From: Nocardia brasiliensis
GTDB taxonomy: Bacteria > Actinomycetota > Actinomycetes > Mycobacteriales > Mycobacteriaceae
Length of the DNA: 64,000 bases
Assembly (NCBI RefSeq): GCF_011801125.1
Contig: NZ_CP046171.1
Location: forward strand, 992,001-1,056,000
Reading direction: 5' to 3'
Within the stretch, counting starts at the first letter, position 1. Every line of letters starts with the position of its first letter. Both the position numbers and the translations under genes were made by a program. Below are positions 17,869 to 26,565 of this stretch, one piece after another. The notes beneath the pieces were generated by a model. That model was not told where the DNA came from. It did no database searches and saw only the letters and a program-made list of their open reading frames with translations.

Positions 17869-18252
17869 CCGCGGTCCTCCTCGACGATGTAGCGGATGGT
17901 TCAGTGGGTACACCGTGACCTGTGTTCGAATCGTTACGCCGGTCACAAAATACTCCACGTAGTATGTCCGGCCCTGTGGTTTGGACAACAGAGGTCACGT
18001 GTCGTTCGCTGCGGTGTCCTCTGGGGGTTGCTGAGCCGGGGAAGGATGCGCATCTCGGTCGGTAAGTGCCCCGCATGCAGGGGCTTTGTTATCGTCTCGT
18101 GTCCGGGAAACTGGATGATTGCCGGACCGATCGAAGATCAACAGCCGAAACTTCGGCCGGATTCGTCCCCACACGACTCGCGCACCGCACCGGACTTACC
18201 GCGAACGCCACACCGGACCTGCCGCGAAGCGGCCCGCACCCGCGCCCCGGAT
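17869..18252. other. Regulatory-looking spacer before the rpsH promoter
   Basis: This holds GTGACC (17916) and GGTCAC (17941) as inverted 6-mers spaced 20 bp apart, and an imperfect palindrome ATACTCCACGTAGTAT at 17950-17965. They lie upstream of the minus-strand 68-aa gene and may be operators. Nothing else is recognised. Part of the rpsH operon's upstream region. Confidence 0.35.
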
Positions 18253-18281
18253 TTGGTGGCCAACTGGGGTTTGTCTACACT
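18253..18281 (+). promoter_or_regulatory. Promoter of the rpsH-rplO ribosomal unit
   Basis: -35 TTGGTG (18253-18258), a 17-bp spacer and -10 TACACT (18276-18281) lie about 220 bp upstream of rpsH. The -10 and following bases (CTACACTGAACCGGTTGCTT) match the rplN promoter region at 18 of 21 positions, and both share ATTTGG at the -35. It supplies transcription to the half-operon cut off by the rpsN terminator. Confidence 0.65.
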
Positions 18282-18500
18282 GAACCGGTTGCTTGGGCAC
18301 CTCTGTGTCCGCATGTCCTGGGTGTGGTTGTCTGCATCGACATGTGGGACGGCCCAGGCGCCGAGAACTCTCACGAGAACTCAATCCGGTCGACAAGTGT
18401 CGGCCGGACCGCCGAATTGCTGTAGGCCCACGGTTGACGTGCAGTTTTGTACGTCGACGTTGTATGGGAACCGCAGCGAGAAAGGTGTCAAGGTCGAACC

Positions 18501-18899
18501 ATGACCATGACTGATCCGATCGCAGACTTCCTGACGCGTCTGCGCAACGCCAACTCGGCGTACCACGATCAGGTGAAGGCTCCGCACTCGAAGCTCAAGG
18601 CGAACATCGCCGAGATCCTCAAGCGCGAGGGCTACATCGCCGACTACCGCACCGAGGACGCGACCGTGGGCAAGAGCCTGGTCGTCGATCTGAAGTACGG
18701 CCCCAGCCGTGAGCGCAGCCTGCAGGGCCTGCGTCGCGTCTCGAAGCCGGGTCTGCGTGTGTACGCGAAGTCCACCAACCTGCCCAAGGTCCTGGGCGGC
18801 CTCGGCGTGGCGATCATCTCCACGTCGACCGGTCTGCTCACCGATCGCCAGGCGGCCAAGCAAGGTGTAGGCGGGGAAGTCCTCGCCTACGTCTGGTAA
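18501..18899 (+). CDS. rpsH: 30S ribosomal protein S8 (uS8)
   Basis: This 132-aa protein starts [18 protein letters not shown], exactly the mycobacterial-type beginning, and ends [12 protein letters not shown]8 binds helix 21 of 16S rRNA. A longer frame from 18447 contains no S8 sequence, so the ATG at 18501 is used. It is first in the second half of the split spc operon. Confidence 0.98.
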   Translation: MTMTDPIADFLTRLRNANSAYHDQVKAPHSKLKANIAEILKREGYIADYRTEDATVGKSLVVDLKYGPSRERSLQGLRRVSKPGLRVYAKSTNLPKVLGGLGVAIISTSTGLLTDRQAAKQGVGGEVLAYVW

Positions 18900-18913
18900 G
18901 CGGAGGTAGGACA

Positions 18914-19453
18914 ATGTCGCGTATTGGCAAGAAGCCCATCGCAATCCCCGCGGGCGTCGAGGTGACCATCGACGGCCAGCAGGTGTCGGTGAAGGGGCCC
19001 AAGGGCACCCTCTCGCACACCGTCGCCGAGCCGATCACCGTCGCCAAGGGCGAGGACGGCCAGCTCGAGGTCGTTCGCCCGAACGACGAGCGCCAGAGCC
19101 GCGCGCTGCACGGCCTGACCCGCACCCTGATCGCCAACATGGTCGAGGGTGTCACCAAGGGCTACGAGAAGAAGATGGAAATCTTCGGCGTCGGTTACCG
19201 CGTGCAGGCCAAGGGCTCGAACCTGGAGTTCGCCCTCGGCTACAGCCACCCGGTGCCGATCGAGGCCCCGGCGGGCATCACCTTCGCGGTGGAGTCGCCC
19301 ACCAAGTTCTCCGTGTCCGGAATCGACAAGCAGGCGGTCGGCCAGATCTCTGCCGTGATCCACGGACTGCGTAAGCCCGACCCGTACAAGGGCAAGGGCA
19401 TCCGCTACGCCGGCGAGGTCGTTCGCCGCAAGGTCGGAAAGACGGGTAAGTGA
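18914..19453 (+). CDS. rplF: 50S ribosomal protein L6 (uL6)
   Basis: This 179-aa protein is L6 with the two L6 domains and the C-terminal signature [14 protein letters not shown]. It binds 23S rRNA near the factor-binding site. It follows rpsH by 14 bp and overlaps the upstream GTG of rplR. Confidence 0.98.
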   Translation: MSRIGKKPIAIPAGVEVTIDGQQVSVKGPKGTLSHTVAEPITVAKGEDGQLEVVRPNDERQSRALHGLTRTLIANMVEGVTKGYEKKMEIFGVGYRVQAKGSNLEFALGYSHPVPIEAPAGITFAVESPTKFSVSGIDKQAVGQISAVIHGLRKPDPYKGKGIRYAGEVVRRKVGKTGK

Positions 19454-19455
19454 TC

Positions 19456-19863
19456 ATGGCGCAAACCGAAAATCAGATCGCCAAGCGCAAGCCGCGCGGC
19501 AAAGACGTGTCCACGACGCGTCGTCTGTCGAAGACCCGCCGTCACTTCCGTCTGCGCAAGAAGGTCGTCGGCACCACCGAGCGTCCGCGCCTGGTGGTCA
19601 ACCGCTCTTCGCGGCACCTGCACGCGCAGCTCGTCGACGACTCGGTCGGCAAGACCATCGCCGCCGCGTCCTCGATCGAGGCCGATGTGCGTGCGCTGGA
19701 CGGCGACAAGTCGGCCAAGAGCAAGAAGGTCGGCGAACTGCTGGCCGAGCGGGCCAAGGCTGCCGGTGTCGACGCGGTCGTATTCGACCGTGGCGGCCAC
19801 GACTACCACGGCCGCATCGCCGCGCTCGCCGATGCCGCTCGCGAAGCGGGGTTGAAATTCTGA
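19456..19863 (+). CDS. rplR: 50S ribosomal protein L18 (uL18)
   Basis: This 135-aa protein is L18, a 5S rRNA-binding protein ([17 protein letters not shown] and the end [13 protein letters not shown]). The ATG at 19456 is preferred by comparison with mycobacterial L18, which starts MAQ. A GTG at 19450 overlapping the rplF stop (GTGA) is the alternative. The N-terminus has a slightly longer basic tail than the mycobacterial form. Confidence 0.97.
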   Translation: MAQTENQIAKRKPRGKDVSTTRRLSKTRRHFRLRKKVVGTTERPRLVVNRSSRHLHAQLVDDSVGKTIAAASSIEADVRALDGDKSAKSKKVGELLAERAKAAGVDAVVFDRGGHDYHGRIAALADAAREAGLKF

Positions 19864-19892
19864 TGACGAAGAACAACGGAAGGAACGTCTGA
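19863..19892 (+). other. Nine-codon mini-ORF coupling rplR to rpsE
   Basis: The ATG at 19863 overlaps the rplR stop (TGATG). Nine codons (M-T-K-N-N-G-R-N-V) are followed by TGA, whose last base is the first base of the rpsE ATG. The mini-ORF contains the GGAAGG binding site of rpsE. It may let ribosomes pass directly from rplR to rpsE. Confidence 0.45.
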
Positions 19893-20554
19893 TGCCGGGA
19901 CGTCAGAGGCGTGACGGCGGCAACGGACCCGCCGGACAGAATGGCGCTGCTGGTGGTGGCGACAACCGCGACAACCGCGGCGGTGGCCGCGACCGCCGGG
20001 GCGGCGACAACCGCCGGGACAACGCCGCCGAGAAGAACCAGCTCGAGCGCGTCGTCGCGATCAACCGTGTCTCCAAGGTCGTGAAGGGTGGTCGTCGCTT
20101 CAGCTTCACCGCCCTCGTGATCGTCGGTGACGGCAACGGTCTGGTCGGTGTCGGCTACGGCAAGGCCAAGGAAGTTCCCGCGGCCATCCAGAAGGGAGTC
20201 GAGGAGGCTCGCAAGGGCTTCTTCCGTGTCCCGATGATCGGTTCCACCATCACCCACCCGGTGCAGGGTGAGGCGGCGGCCGGTGTGGTCATGCTGCGCC
20301 CGGCGTCCCCGGGTACCGGTGTGATCGCCGGTGGTGCGGCTCGTGCCGTGCTGGAATGCGCTGGCATTCATGACATCCTGGCGAAGTCGCTCGGTAGCGA
20401 TAACGCCATCAACGTCGTGCACGCGACCGTTGCCGCGCTCAAGATGCTGCAGCGTCCCGAAGAGGTCGCGGCTCGCCGTGGCCTGCCGCTGGAAGACGTT
20501 GCCCCTGCGGGCATGCTGCGTGCGCGCGCCCAGGCTGCGGGAGGTGCCAGGTAA
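19892..20554 (+). CDS. rpsE: 30S ribosomal protein S5 (uS5)
   Basis: This 220-aa protein has an actinobacterial Gly/Asp/Asn/Arg-rich N-terminal tail (residues 1-45), then the double-stranded-RNA-binding and S5 C-terminal domains ([33 protein letters not shown]). S5 helps maintain decoding fidelity. The ATG immediately follows the mini-ORF stop. Confidence 0.98.
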   Translation: MPGRQRRDGGNGPAGQNGAAGGGDNRDNRGGGRDRRGGDNRRDNAAEKNQLERVVAINRVSKVVKGGRRFSFTALVIVGDGNGLVGVGYGKAKEVPAAIQKGVEEARKGFFRVPMIGSTITHPVQGEAAAGVVMLRPASPGTGVIAGGAARAVLECAGIHDILAKSLGSDNAINVVHATVAALKMLQRPEEVAARRGLPLEDVAPAGMLRARAQAAGGAR

Positions 20555-20734
20555 ATGGCCGATCTCAAGGTGACCCAGATCAAGAGCACGATCGGTGCCA
20601 AGAAGAACCAGCGTGAGAGCCTTCGCACGCTGGGTCTGCGCAAGATCCGGCAGACCGTGGTTCGCGAGGATACCCCGCAGAACCGCGGCCTGATCAACGT
20701 CGTGCGCCACCTCGTGACAGTTGAGGAGGTCTGA
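20555..20734 (+). CDS. rpmD: 50S ribosomal protein L30 (uL30)
   Basis: This 59-aa protein begins [20 protein letters not shown] with the L30 core [14 protein letters not shown]. It starts directly after the rpsE stop. The next gene starts one base after its TGA, and the GAGGAGGT binding site for rplO lies inside its last codons. Confidence 0.97.
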   Translation: MADLKVTQIKSTIGAKKNQRESLRTLGLRKIRQTVVREDTPQNRGLINVVRHLVTVEEV

Positions 20735-20735
20735 C

Positions 20736-21179
20736 ATGACCATCAAGTTGCATCACCTGCGCCCCGCGCCCGGTGCCAAGACCGAGAAGACTCGGGTCGG
20801 CCGTGGTGAGGGTTCCAAGGGTAAGACCGCGGGCCGCGGTACCAAGGGCACCAAGGCTCGCAAGAACGTTCCGGCCGCCTTCGAGGGTGGGCAGATGCCG
20901 CTGCACATGCGGCTGCCCAAGCTCAAGGGCTTCACGAACCGGTTCCGCACGGAATACCAGGTCGTGAACGTCGGCGCGATCGCCAAGCTGTTCCCCGAGG
21001 GTGGCGAGATCGGCAAGGCCGAGCTCGTCGCGGCCGGCGCGGTTCGCAAGAACCAGCTGGTGAAGGTCCTCGGCGACGGCGAGATCGGCGTCGCGGTCCA
21101 GGTGACCGTCGACAAGGTCACCGGCGCGGCGAAGGAAAAGATCACCGCGGCCGGTGGCACTGTCACCGAGCTGGGCTGA
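20736..21179 (+). CDS. rplO: 50S ribosomal protein L15 (uL15)
   Basis: This 147-aa protein begins [15 protein letters not shown] with the L15 signature [13 protein letters not shown] and [11 protein letters not shown]. It contacts 23S rRNA late in 50S assembly. The in-frame ATG at 20721 would precede the GAGGAGGT motif and is rejected. It is the last ribosomal gene before a large hairpin and secY. Confidence 0.98.
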   Translation: MTIKLHHLRPAPGAKTEKTRVGRGEGSKGKTAGRGTKGTKARKNVPAAFEGGQMPLHMRLPKLKGFTNRFRTEYQVVNVGAIAKLFPEGGEIGKAELVAAGAVRKNQLVKVLGDGEIGVAVQVTVDKVTGAAKEKITAAGGTVTELG

Positions 21180-21194
21180 CGGTACTCTGACAAT

Positions 21195-21234
21195 CAGTGG
21201 CACCGGACGAGTGAATGCTCGTCCGGTGCCACTG
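21195..21234 (+). terminator. Long hairpin after rplO
   Basis: A perfect 17-bp stem (21195-21211 with 21218-21234; core GTGGCACCGGACGAG) and TGAATG loop follow 15 bp after the rplO stop. Only a short TT follows, so termination may be partial. It would separate the ribosomal genes from secY. Confidence 0.7.
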
Positions 21235-21360
21235 TTAGAGTTCAATAGTTGTCTGCCAAGCCTCGCCATGGTTTTCAGCGTCCCCACATGCCGATTCGTC
21301 GGCGATGGGGTATTGCTTGAAATGACCATGTCCTGACCATGTCGTTCGCCAGGAGGATCT

Positions 21361-22683
21361 GTGCTTTCCGCCTTCGTATCGGCCTTCCGGACTCCGGACT
21401 TACGGCGGAAGATTCTCTTCACGCTGGGGTTGATCGCGCTGTACCGGCTGGGTGCCGCGCTGCCGTCCCCCGGTGTCGACTACAAGGCCGTCCAGGAGTG
21501 CGTCAAGCAGGTGTCCGGCGGTGAAGACGCCGGTATCTACCAGCTGATCAATCTGTTCTCCGGCGGTGCGCTGCTGCAGCTTTCGGTGTTCGCGATCGGC
21601 ATCATGCCGTACATCACCGCGAGCATCATCATCCAGCTGCTGACCGTCGTCATCCCGCGGTTCGAGGAACTGCGCAAGGAAGGCCAGGCAGGCCAGACCA
21701 AGATGACGCAGTACACCCGGTACCTGTCGATCGCGCTAGCGATCCTGCAGGCCACCGGTCTGGTCGCGCTCGCATCGCGCGGTCAGCTGCTGCAGGGCTG
21801 CCAGAAGGACATCATCGCCGACAACGGCATCTTCGCGATGATCATCATCGTGCTGGTGATGACCGCCGGTGCGGCCCTGGTGATGTGGTTCGGCGAGCAG
21901 ATCACCGAGCGCGGTATCGGCAACGGCATGTCGCTGCTGATCTTCGCAGGCATCGCCGCCCGCATCCCCACCGAGGGCAAGTCCATCCTGGACAGCCGCG
22001 GTGGCCTGGTGTTCGGCCTGGTGTGTGTCGCGGCGTTCGCGATCATCGTCGCCGTCATCTTCGTCGAGCAGGGCCAGCGCCGGATTCCGGTGCAGTACGC
22101 CAAGCGTGTGGTCGGCCGCAAGATGTACGGTGGCTCGTCTACCTACCTGCCGTTGAAGGTCAATCAGGCCGGCGTCATCCCGGTGATCTTCGCGTCCTCG
22201 CTGCTGTACCTGCCCAACCTGGTGGCTCAGCTGACCTCCGCGCGCAACAACCCGGATCCGAGCTGGTGGCAGGACATCATCAACAAGTACCTGGTGTCTC
22301 CGGGCAACCCGGTCTACATCGCGATCTACTTCGGTCTGATCGTGTTCTTCACCTACTTCTATGTCGCGATCACCTTCAATCCGGAGGAACGCGCGGACGA
22401 GATGAAGAAGTTCGGTGGCTTCATTCCCGGGTACCGCCCGGGTAAGCCGACCGCCGACTACCTCAACTTCGTCCTGAGCCGCATCACCCTCCCCGGCTCG
22501 ATCTACCTCGGTCTTGTTGCCGTGCTGCCGAACCTGTTCCTGGACATCGGCGCATCCGCTAACACCCAGAACCTTCCGTTCGGTGGCACCGCGGTGCTGA
22601 TCATGGTGAGCGTCGGTCTCGACACCGTGAAGCAGATCGAAAGCCAGCTGATGAATCGAAATTACGAAGGGTTCCTCAAGTGA
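21361..22683 (+). CDS. secY: Preprotein translocase subunit SecY
   Basis: This 440-aa protein with ten membrane helices is the channel of the Sec translocon. Signatures include the N-terminal [33 protein letters not shown] and the C-terminal region with [16 protein letters not shown]. The GTG start has AGGAGGA eight bases upstream. Its stop overlaps the adk start (GTGA). Confidence 0.98.
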   Translation: MLSAFVSAFRTPDLRRKILFTLGLIALYRLGAALPSPGVDYKAVQECVKQVSGGEDAGIYQLINLFSGGALLQLSVFAIGIMPYITASIIIQLLTVVIPRFEELRKEGQAGQTKMTQYTRYLSIALAILQATGLVALASRGQLLQGCQKDIIADNGIFAMIIIVLVMTAGAALVMWFGEQITERGIGNGMSLLIFAGIAARIPTEGKSILDSRGGLVFGLVCVAAFAIIVAVIFVEQGQRRIPVQYAKRVVGRKMYGGSSTYLPLKVNQAGVIPVIFASSLLYLPNLVAQLTSARNNPDPSWWQDIINKYLVSPGNPVYIAIYFGLIVFFTYFYVAITFNPEERADEMKKFGGFIPGYRPGKPTADYLNFVLSRITLPGSIYLGLVAVLPNLFLDIGASANTQNLPFGGTAVLIMVSVGLDTVKQIESQLMNRNYEGFLK

Positions 22684-23225
22684 GAGTTGTACTCCTCGGT
22701 CCGCCTGGTGCCGGCAAGGGCACCCAGGCCGTCCTGCTGTCGGAGAAGCTGGGCGTCCCGCACATCTCCACTGGAGACCTGTTCCGCGCGAACATCAGCC
22801 AGCAGACCCCGCTGGGTCGCGAAGCGCAGAAGTACATGGACGCGGGCGACCTGGTGCCCAGCGATGTCACCAACCGCATGGTCGAGGCCAGGGTGAACGA
22901 GCCCGACGCCGCGAACGGCTTTGTGCTCGACGGCTACCCGCGCACGGTCGATCAGGCCGACGCGCTGGAGAAGATCCTCAAGGACATGGACACCAAGCTC
23001 GACGCGGTGCTGTGTTTCGTGGTGCCCGAGGACACCGTGGTCGCGCGCATGCTCTCGCGCGGTCGTGCCGATGACAACGAGGGCGTGATCCGTAATCGGC
23101 TCCGGGTGTACCGCGAGGAGACCGAGCCGTTGCTGGAGCACTACGACGGGCTGGTCGTCTCGGTGGACGGCGTCGGCGAGGTCGACGAGGTCAACGCGCG
23201 CGCTCTGCGGGCGCTGGGCCATTGA
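22680..23225 (+). CDS. adk: Adenylate kinase, short form
   Basis: This 181-aa protein interconverts ATP, ADP and AMP. It has the P-loop [10 protein letters not shown] at residue 7, the NMP-binding [11 protein letters not shown] and the FVLDGYPRT motif. The LID segment is the short actinobacterial type without zinc-binding cysteines. The GTG at 22680 overlaps the secY stop. Confidence 0.98.
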   Translation: MRVVLLGPPGAGKGTQAVLLSEKLGVPHISTGDLFRANISQQTPLGREAQKYMDAGDLVPSDVTNRMVEARVNEPDAANGFVLDGYPRTVDQADALEKILKDMDTKLDAVLCFVVPEDTVVARMLSRGRADDNEGVIRNRLRVYREETEPLLEHYDGLVVSVDGVGEVDEVNARALRALGH

Positions 23226-23275
23226 TGACCGACGCCGGGTCGCCGGCGCGGCGCGCGATGGAGCGCTGAGGCCGC

Positions 23276-24073
23276 GTGGTCTTCAATCGCAAGAAGAAGG
23301 TCGTGCCGTTCCGCACGGCAGGTGAACTGGATGCCATGGCGGCGGCCGGCGCGATCGTCGGTCGCGCCTTGGTCGCCGTGCGCGCGGCCGCCAAGCCGGG
23401 CGTCTCCACCCTGGAGCTCGACGAGGTGGCCGAGCATGTCATCCGTGACGCGGGTGCCGTGCCGTCCTTCAAGGGCTACCACGGCTTCCCGGGTTCGATC
23501 TGCGCGTCGGTGAACGACCGTGTGGTGCACGGGATTCCGACCGCTGCGGAGATCCTGGCCGAGGGCGATCTGGTCTCCATCGACTGCGGCGCCATTCTCG
23601 ACGGCTGGCACGGTGATTCGGCGTGGACGTTCGGCGTCGGCACCATCATCGAGGCCGACCGACTGTTGAGCGAGGCCACCAAGCTGTCCATGGAGGCGGG
23701 CATCGAGGCCATGCTGCCCGGCAACCGCCTCTCCGACGTTTCGCACGCCATCGAGCTCGGTACCAGGGCGGCCGAGCAGCAGCACGGCCGCGCCTACGGC
23801 ATCGTCGACGGTTACGGCGGACACGCGATCGGCCGAGAGATGCACCTCGACCCGTTCCTCGCCAACGAGGGCGATCCGGGCAAGGGGCCCAAGCTCGTGG
23901 TCGGCTCGGTGCTCGCGATCGAGCCCATGCTGACCCTCGGCACCACGCAGACCCAGGTGCTCGGCGACGATTGGACCGTTGTCACCATCGACGGGTCGCG
24001 TGCCGCGCACTGGGAGCACACGGTCGCGGTCACCGAGGACGGCCCCCGCATCCTCACCCTGCGCCCGGAGTAG
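23276..24073 (+). CDS. map: Methionine aminopeptidase type I
   Basis: This 265-aa protein removes N-terminal Met from nascent proteins. The pita-bread metal ligands are visible in order: two Asp in [15 protein letters not shown], His in [12 protein letters not shown], Glu in VLAIEPML and Glu in AHWEHTVAV. The basic opening [12 protein letters not shown] is typical of actinobacterial MapA. It lies 50 bp after adk. The GTG at 23276 lacks a strong binding site. Confidence 0.96.
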   Translation: MVFNRKKKVVPFRTAGELDAMAAAGAIVGRALVAVRAAAKPGVSTLELDEVAEHVIRDAGAVPSFKGYHGFPGSICASVNDRVVHGIPTAAEILAEGDLVSIDCGAILDGWHGDSAWTFGVGTIIEADRLLSEATKLSMEAGIEAMLPGNRLSDVSHAIELGTRAAEQQHGRAYGIVDGYGGHAIGREMHLDPFLANEGDPGKGPKLVVGSVLAIEPMLTLGTTQTQVLGDDWTVVTIDGSRAAHWEHTVAVTEDGPRILTLRPE

Positions 24074-24635
24074 CCGGGCAACGTTTCCGGGCTCGACCCG
24101 ATCGGGCCGTGCCCGCGGTGGGGTGTGCACGGTTCGGAGTCTCGCGTGACGAGGACGCGATCGCACCGACACCGGACTCGGGGTCCGGATGATCACGTCG
24201 CGTGATTCGGCGACACGTTTGCTGTCGCCAAATCCGGACGCTACCCAGCGGTCGCGCTGGATCGGTGTCGTCGTTCCTTGCGCCTGCCGCGCCTGGCCGT
24301 GACGGTCGGTCCGGGCGACGCTGCCCGGTGGGAATCAGGTCGACGGTCGGTCCCGATTCCTTACTGTGCTGAACGATGCTGTCAGCGTATGTCCGGGATG
24401 GCCGGTGGCACGTGAGTAGGGAACTACTCGAATCTGGTTGGTGCACCACGTAGTTGGTGCCGCCGCGGACCGCAGACGCGGACTGCGGGGATGCGGGAAA
24501 CCGGCGCTGGCATGCGGATTCGACCGGTGCAGGTAATCGCACCGGGGCGCTTCGCACGCCAACGGCGCTGTGCGCCAGGGTCTTGCGCACGAGCCTGCGA
24601 TGCGGGTCCGCGCCGCAGGCCGATGCGGTCGCCGA
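24074..24635. other. Intergenic stretch after map
   Basis: This is 562 bp between convergent genes. A 7-bp hairpin GGCGACA/TGTCGCC (24209-24229) may end the map transcript. TCGAATC and CCACGTAGT (24428 and 24446) repeat a motif pair found at 17926-17963 with 11 bp less spacing. No convincing gene is seen. Confidence 0.4.
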
Positions 24636-25427
24636 TCAGTTGCCGCGTAGCGCGGCGCGCAGCACCACGGTGACCAGTGGCAGGTCGAATTCACCGGCCG
24701 CGGTCTCCGGCCTGCTGTGCAGATAGTCGACGATGCGGCTGAGCACCTCGGCGCGCTGCTGCGCGGACACCACCAGCGTGTGCGAATGCGTCCCGATGGT
24801 CGCGGCCAGCGTCTCGGCGGTGCGGCGCTGGGAGTGCGGGAACTCGGCGCTGACGAAGTCTTCGAACAGGGGATGCGCGGGCAGCAGATCCCCGCCCGAC
24901 TCCGACGGCGGCATGGTGGCGTCGGTCCTGGTGACCTCGGCGAGACCGGCGACCCAGTCGACGCTCTTGTCGTCGGTGTTCCACAGCGCCGCGAAAATGC
25001 CGCCGCGGCGCAGCACCCTGGCGAACTCGGGGAAGGCCCGCTCCTGATCGAACCAGTGGAACGCCTGCCCGGCCACGATCGCGTCCACCGACCCGGTCGC
25101 CAGCGGAATCGCTTCGGCCGTACCCTCATACGCCCGCACGCCGGGTAGCCTGCGCATCAATTCGACCCGCATCCCGTCGTCGGGTTCGACGGCGATCACG
25201 GTGGCGCCCGCGGCAAGCAGGCCCTCGGTGAGCTTGCCGGTGCCCGCGCCGAGGTCGAGGACGACCGGAGCGGGAATGGGCGGAACGGGTTTCAGGGCCC
25301 ACCGAATAGCCGCGAGCGGGTAGTCGGGCCGGTGTTCGGCATAGGCTGCCGCGTGGGTACCAAAAGAGGATGCGCGCCGGGCACGCAGGGCACGTTTGTC
25401 CGCTTCTCGATCAGTCGTATTCCCCAT
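24636..25427 (-). CDS. Class I SAM-dependent methyltransferase
   Basis: This 263-aa protein has the SAM-binding motif VLDLGAGTGKLTEGLLAAG near residue 55, an acidic loop IAVEPDDGM and the post-motif region GQAFHWFD. The family is Methyltransf_11-like; the substrate is not visible. It follows the DUF4254 gene by 40 bp on the same strand and may share its transcript. Confidence 0.88.
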   Translation of the reverse strand: MGNTTDREADKRALRARRASSFGTHAAAYAEHRPDYPLAAIRWALKPVPPIPAPVVLDLGAGTGKLTEGLLAAGATVIAVEPDDGMRVELMRRLPGVRAYEGTAEAIPLATGSVDAIVAGQAFHWFDQERAFPEFARVLRRGGIFAALWNTDDKSVDWVAGLAEVTRTDATMPPSESGGDLLPAHPLFEDFVSAEFPHSQRRTAETLAATIGTHSHTLVVSAQQRAEVLSRIVDYLHSRPETAAGEFDLPLVTVVLRAALRGN

Positions 25428-25467
25428 GCGCCAACCATAGAGCCGTGCGGTCGGCGCGCGGGGAAGA

Positions 25468-25896
25468 TTACGAGGCTCCCGGTAGCCGGCGCACGCCCGC
25501 GCAGACCTCGGCGGCCAAGTCGTCGTAGCCGACGGCCAATTCGGCCAGCCGCTGCCAGGCGTCCCACAGGTCCCACTCCGACGCGCTCGCCAGTGCGGCG
25601 TAGGCCTTGGCGGTGAACTGGGCGAGCCGATCGATCACCGCGCCGACCGTTTCGGTGTGCACGTGCGCGGCACCGTGTGCGGGCGGCAACTGGACGGTGA
25701 TCCAGCGATCGATGTCGCGCACCAAACTCGCACGCAGCGCGTCGATCTCCTCGGCGGACTTGCGGTCGGCGCTGATCCGCCGCTCATGCAGGGTGGTCAG
25801 CTCGTGGGCGCACCGCAGCAGCGGGTTGTCCTCCGGGTGATCACCCCGACAGGCTTGCAGCACTTGATGTTTGGCGGGAAGCTGGCCCGTGGTCAT
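25468..25896 (-). CDS. DUF4254 family protein
   Basis: This 142-aa protein is helical, with the DUF4254 pattern CAHELTTLHERR, then LVRDIDRWITVQLPPAHG and HTETVGAVIDRLAQF. Its role is unknown; such genes lie near cell-envelope and regulatory genes in actinobacteria. It begins at an ATG overlapping the stop of the upstream gene (25893-25896). A longer in-frame reading frame to 26412 reads through the upstream gene antisense-fashion and is not used. Confidence 0.82.
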   Translation of the reverse strand: MTTGQLPAKHQVLQACRGDHPEDNPLLRCAHELTTLHERRISADRKSAEEIDALRASLVRDIDRWITVQLPPAHGAAHVHTETVGAVIDRLAQFTAKAYAALASASEWDLWDAWQRLAELAVGYDDLAAEVCAGVRRLPGAS

Positions 25897-26351
25897 CGCA
25901 GCCCCAGGTTCCGGCAGGAGCGCACGGTGTTGACGATACTGACGCCGGAGGGGCGAAAGGCGTTCTCCGGGGCGACAACCCACTCTCGATACCCGGTGCC
26001 GGGGTAACCGGGGGAGGGGAGCGCGATCTCGCCGCCGATCGGCACGATCGACACGTTGAGCCGGAACAGTTCGGCGAACAAGCGGACGTCGTCGGGCAGG
26101 TCGGGCCGGACCAGGAAGGTCCAGCGCTTCGATCGAACATGAGAAATGATCGGGCCCAATGGATTTCGGTGATATATCAGTTCGTCGTGCACCTGCTCGC
26201 CCAGCGCGGCCGGCATCGTGACGGCGCCGACGAAACCGGCGCGGACGGTGATCCGGCCGATCTCCGGATGAAATCCGGCGGGGAGGTCGCAGGTGTGGCG
26301 GTAATAGGCGCATCGGGCGGCAGGAGTTTCCGCCAACGCCACTTGGTCCAT
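25893..26351 (-). CDS. Conserved hypothetical protein coupled to DUF4254
   Basis: This 152-aa protein contains CAYYRHTCDLPA, ITVRAGFVGAVTMPAALG, HVRSKRWTFLVRPDLPDD and PSPGYPGTGYREWVV. Homologues in actinobacterial genomes sometimes carry the name DNA-directed RNA polymerase subunit beta, which the sequence does not support. The segment RWTFL followed by LPSPG and REWV recalls N-terminal primase-polymerase-like domains, but no catalytic set is clear. It overlaps DUF4254 by 4 bp and is probably its functional partner. Confidence 0.7.
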   Translation of the reverse strand: MDQVALAETPAARCAYYRHTCDLPAGFHPEIGRITVRAGFVGAVTMPAALGEQVHDELIYHRNPLGPIISHVRSKRWTFLVRPDLPDDVRLFAELFRLNVSIVPIGGEIALPSPGYPGTGYREWVVAPENAFRPSGVSIVNTVRSCRNLGLR

Positions 26352-26565
26352 GGGGAGCCTCGACTAGCATCGTTGTCTGGTGAAGCCGCCGGATCCGATA
26401 CGCCATAGGCACTGGGAGTGACCTGGGACACCGTTCTGGCGTGAACTCAGTGAAGCACTCCGGGCGATGGTGGTAACCGTTGCGTTCAATTAGTTCTCGA
26501 TAAGTTCGCCGCGACGACGTTTACCTGCGGGTTTCCGCTCACCATGCGCGGCGGGCTACCCCCGG

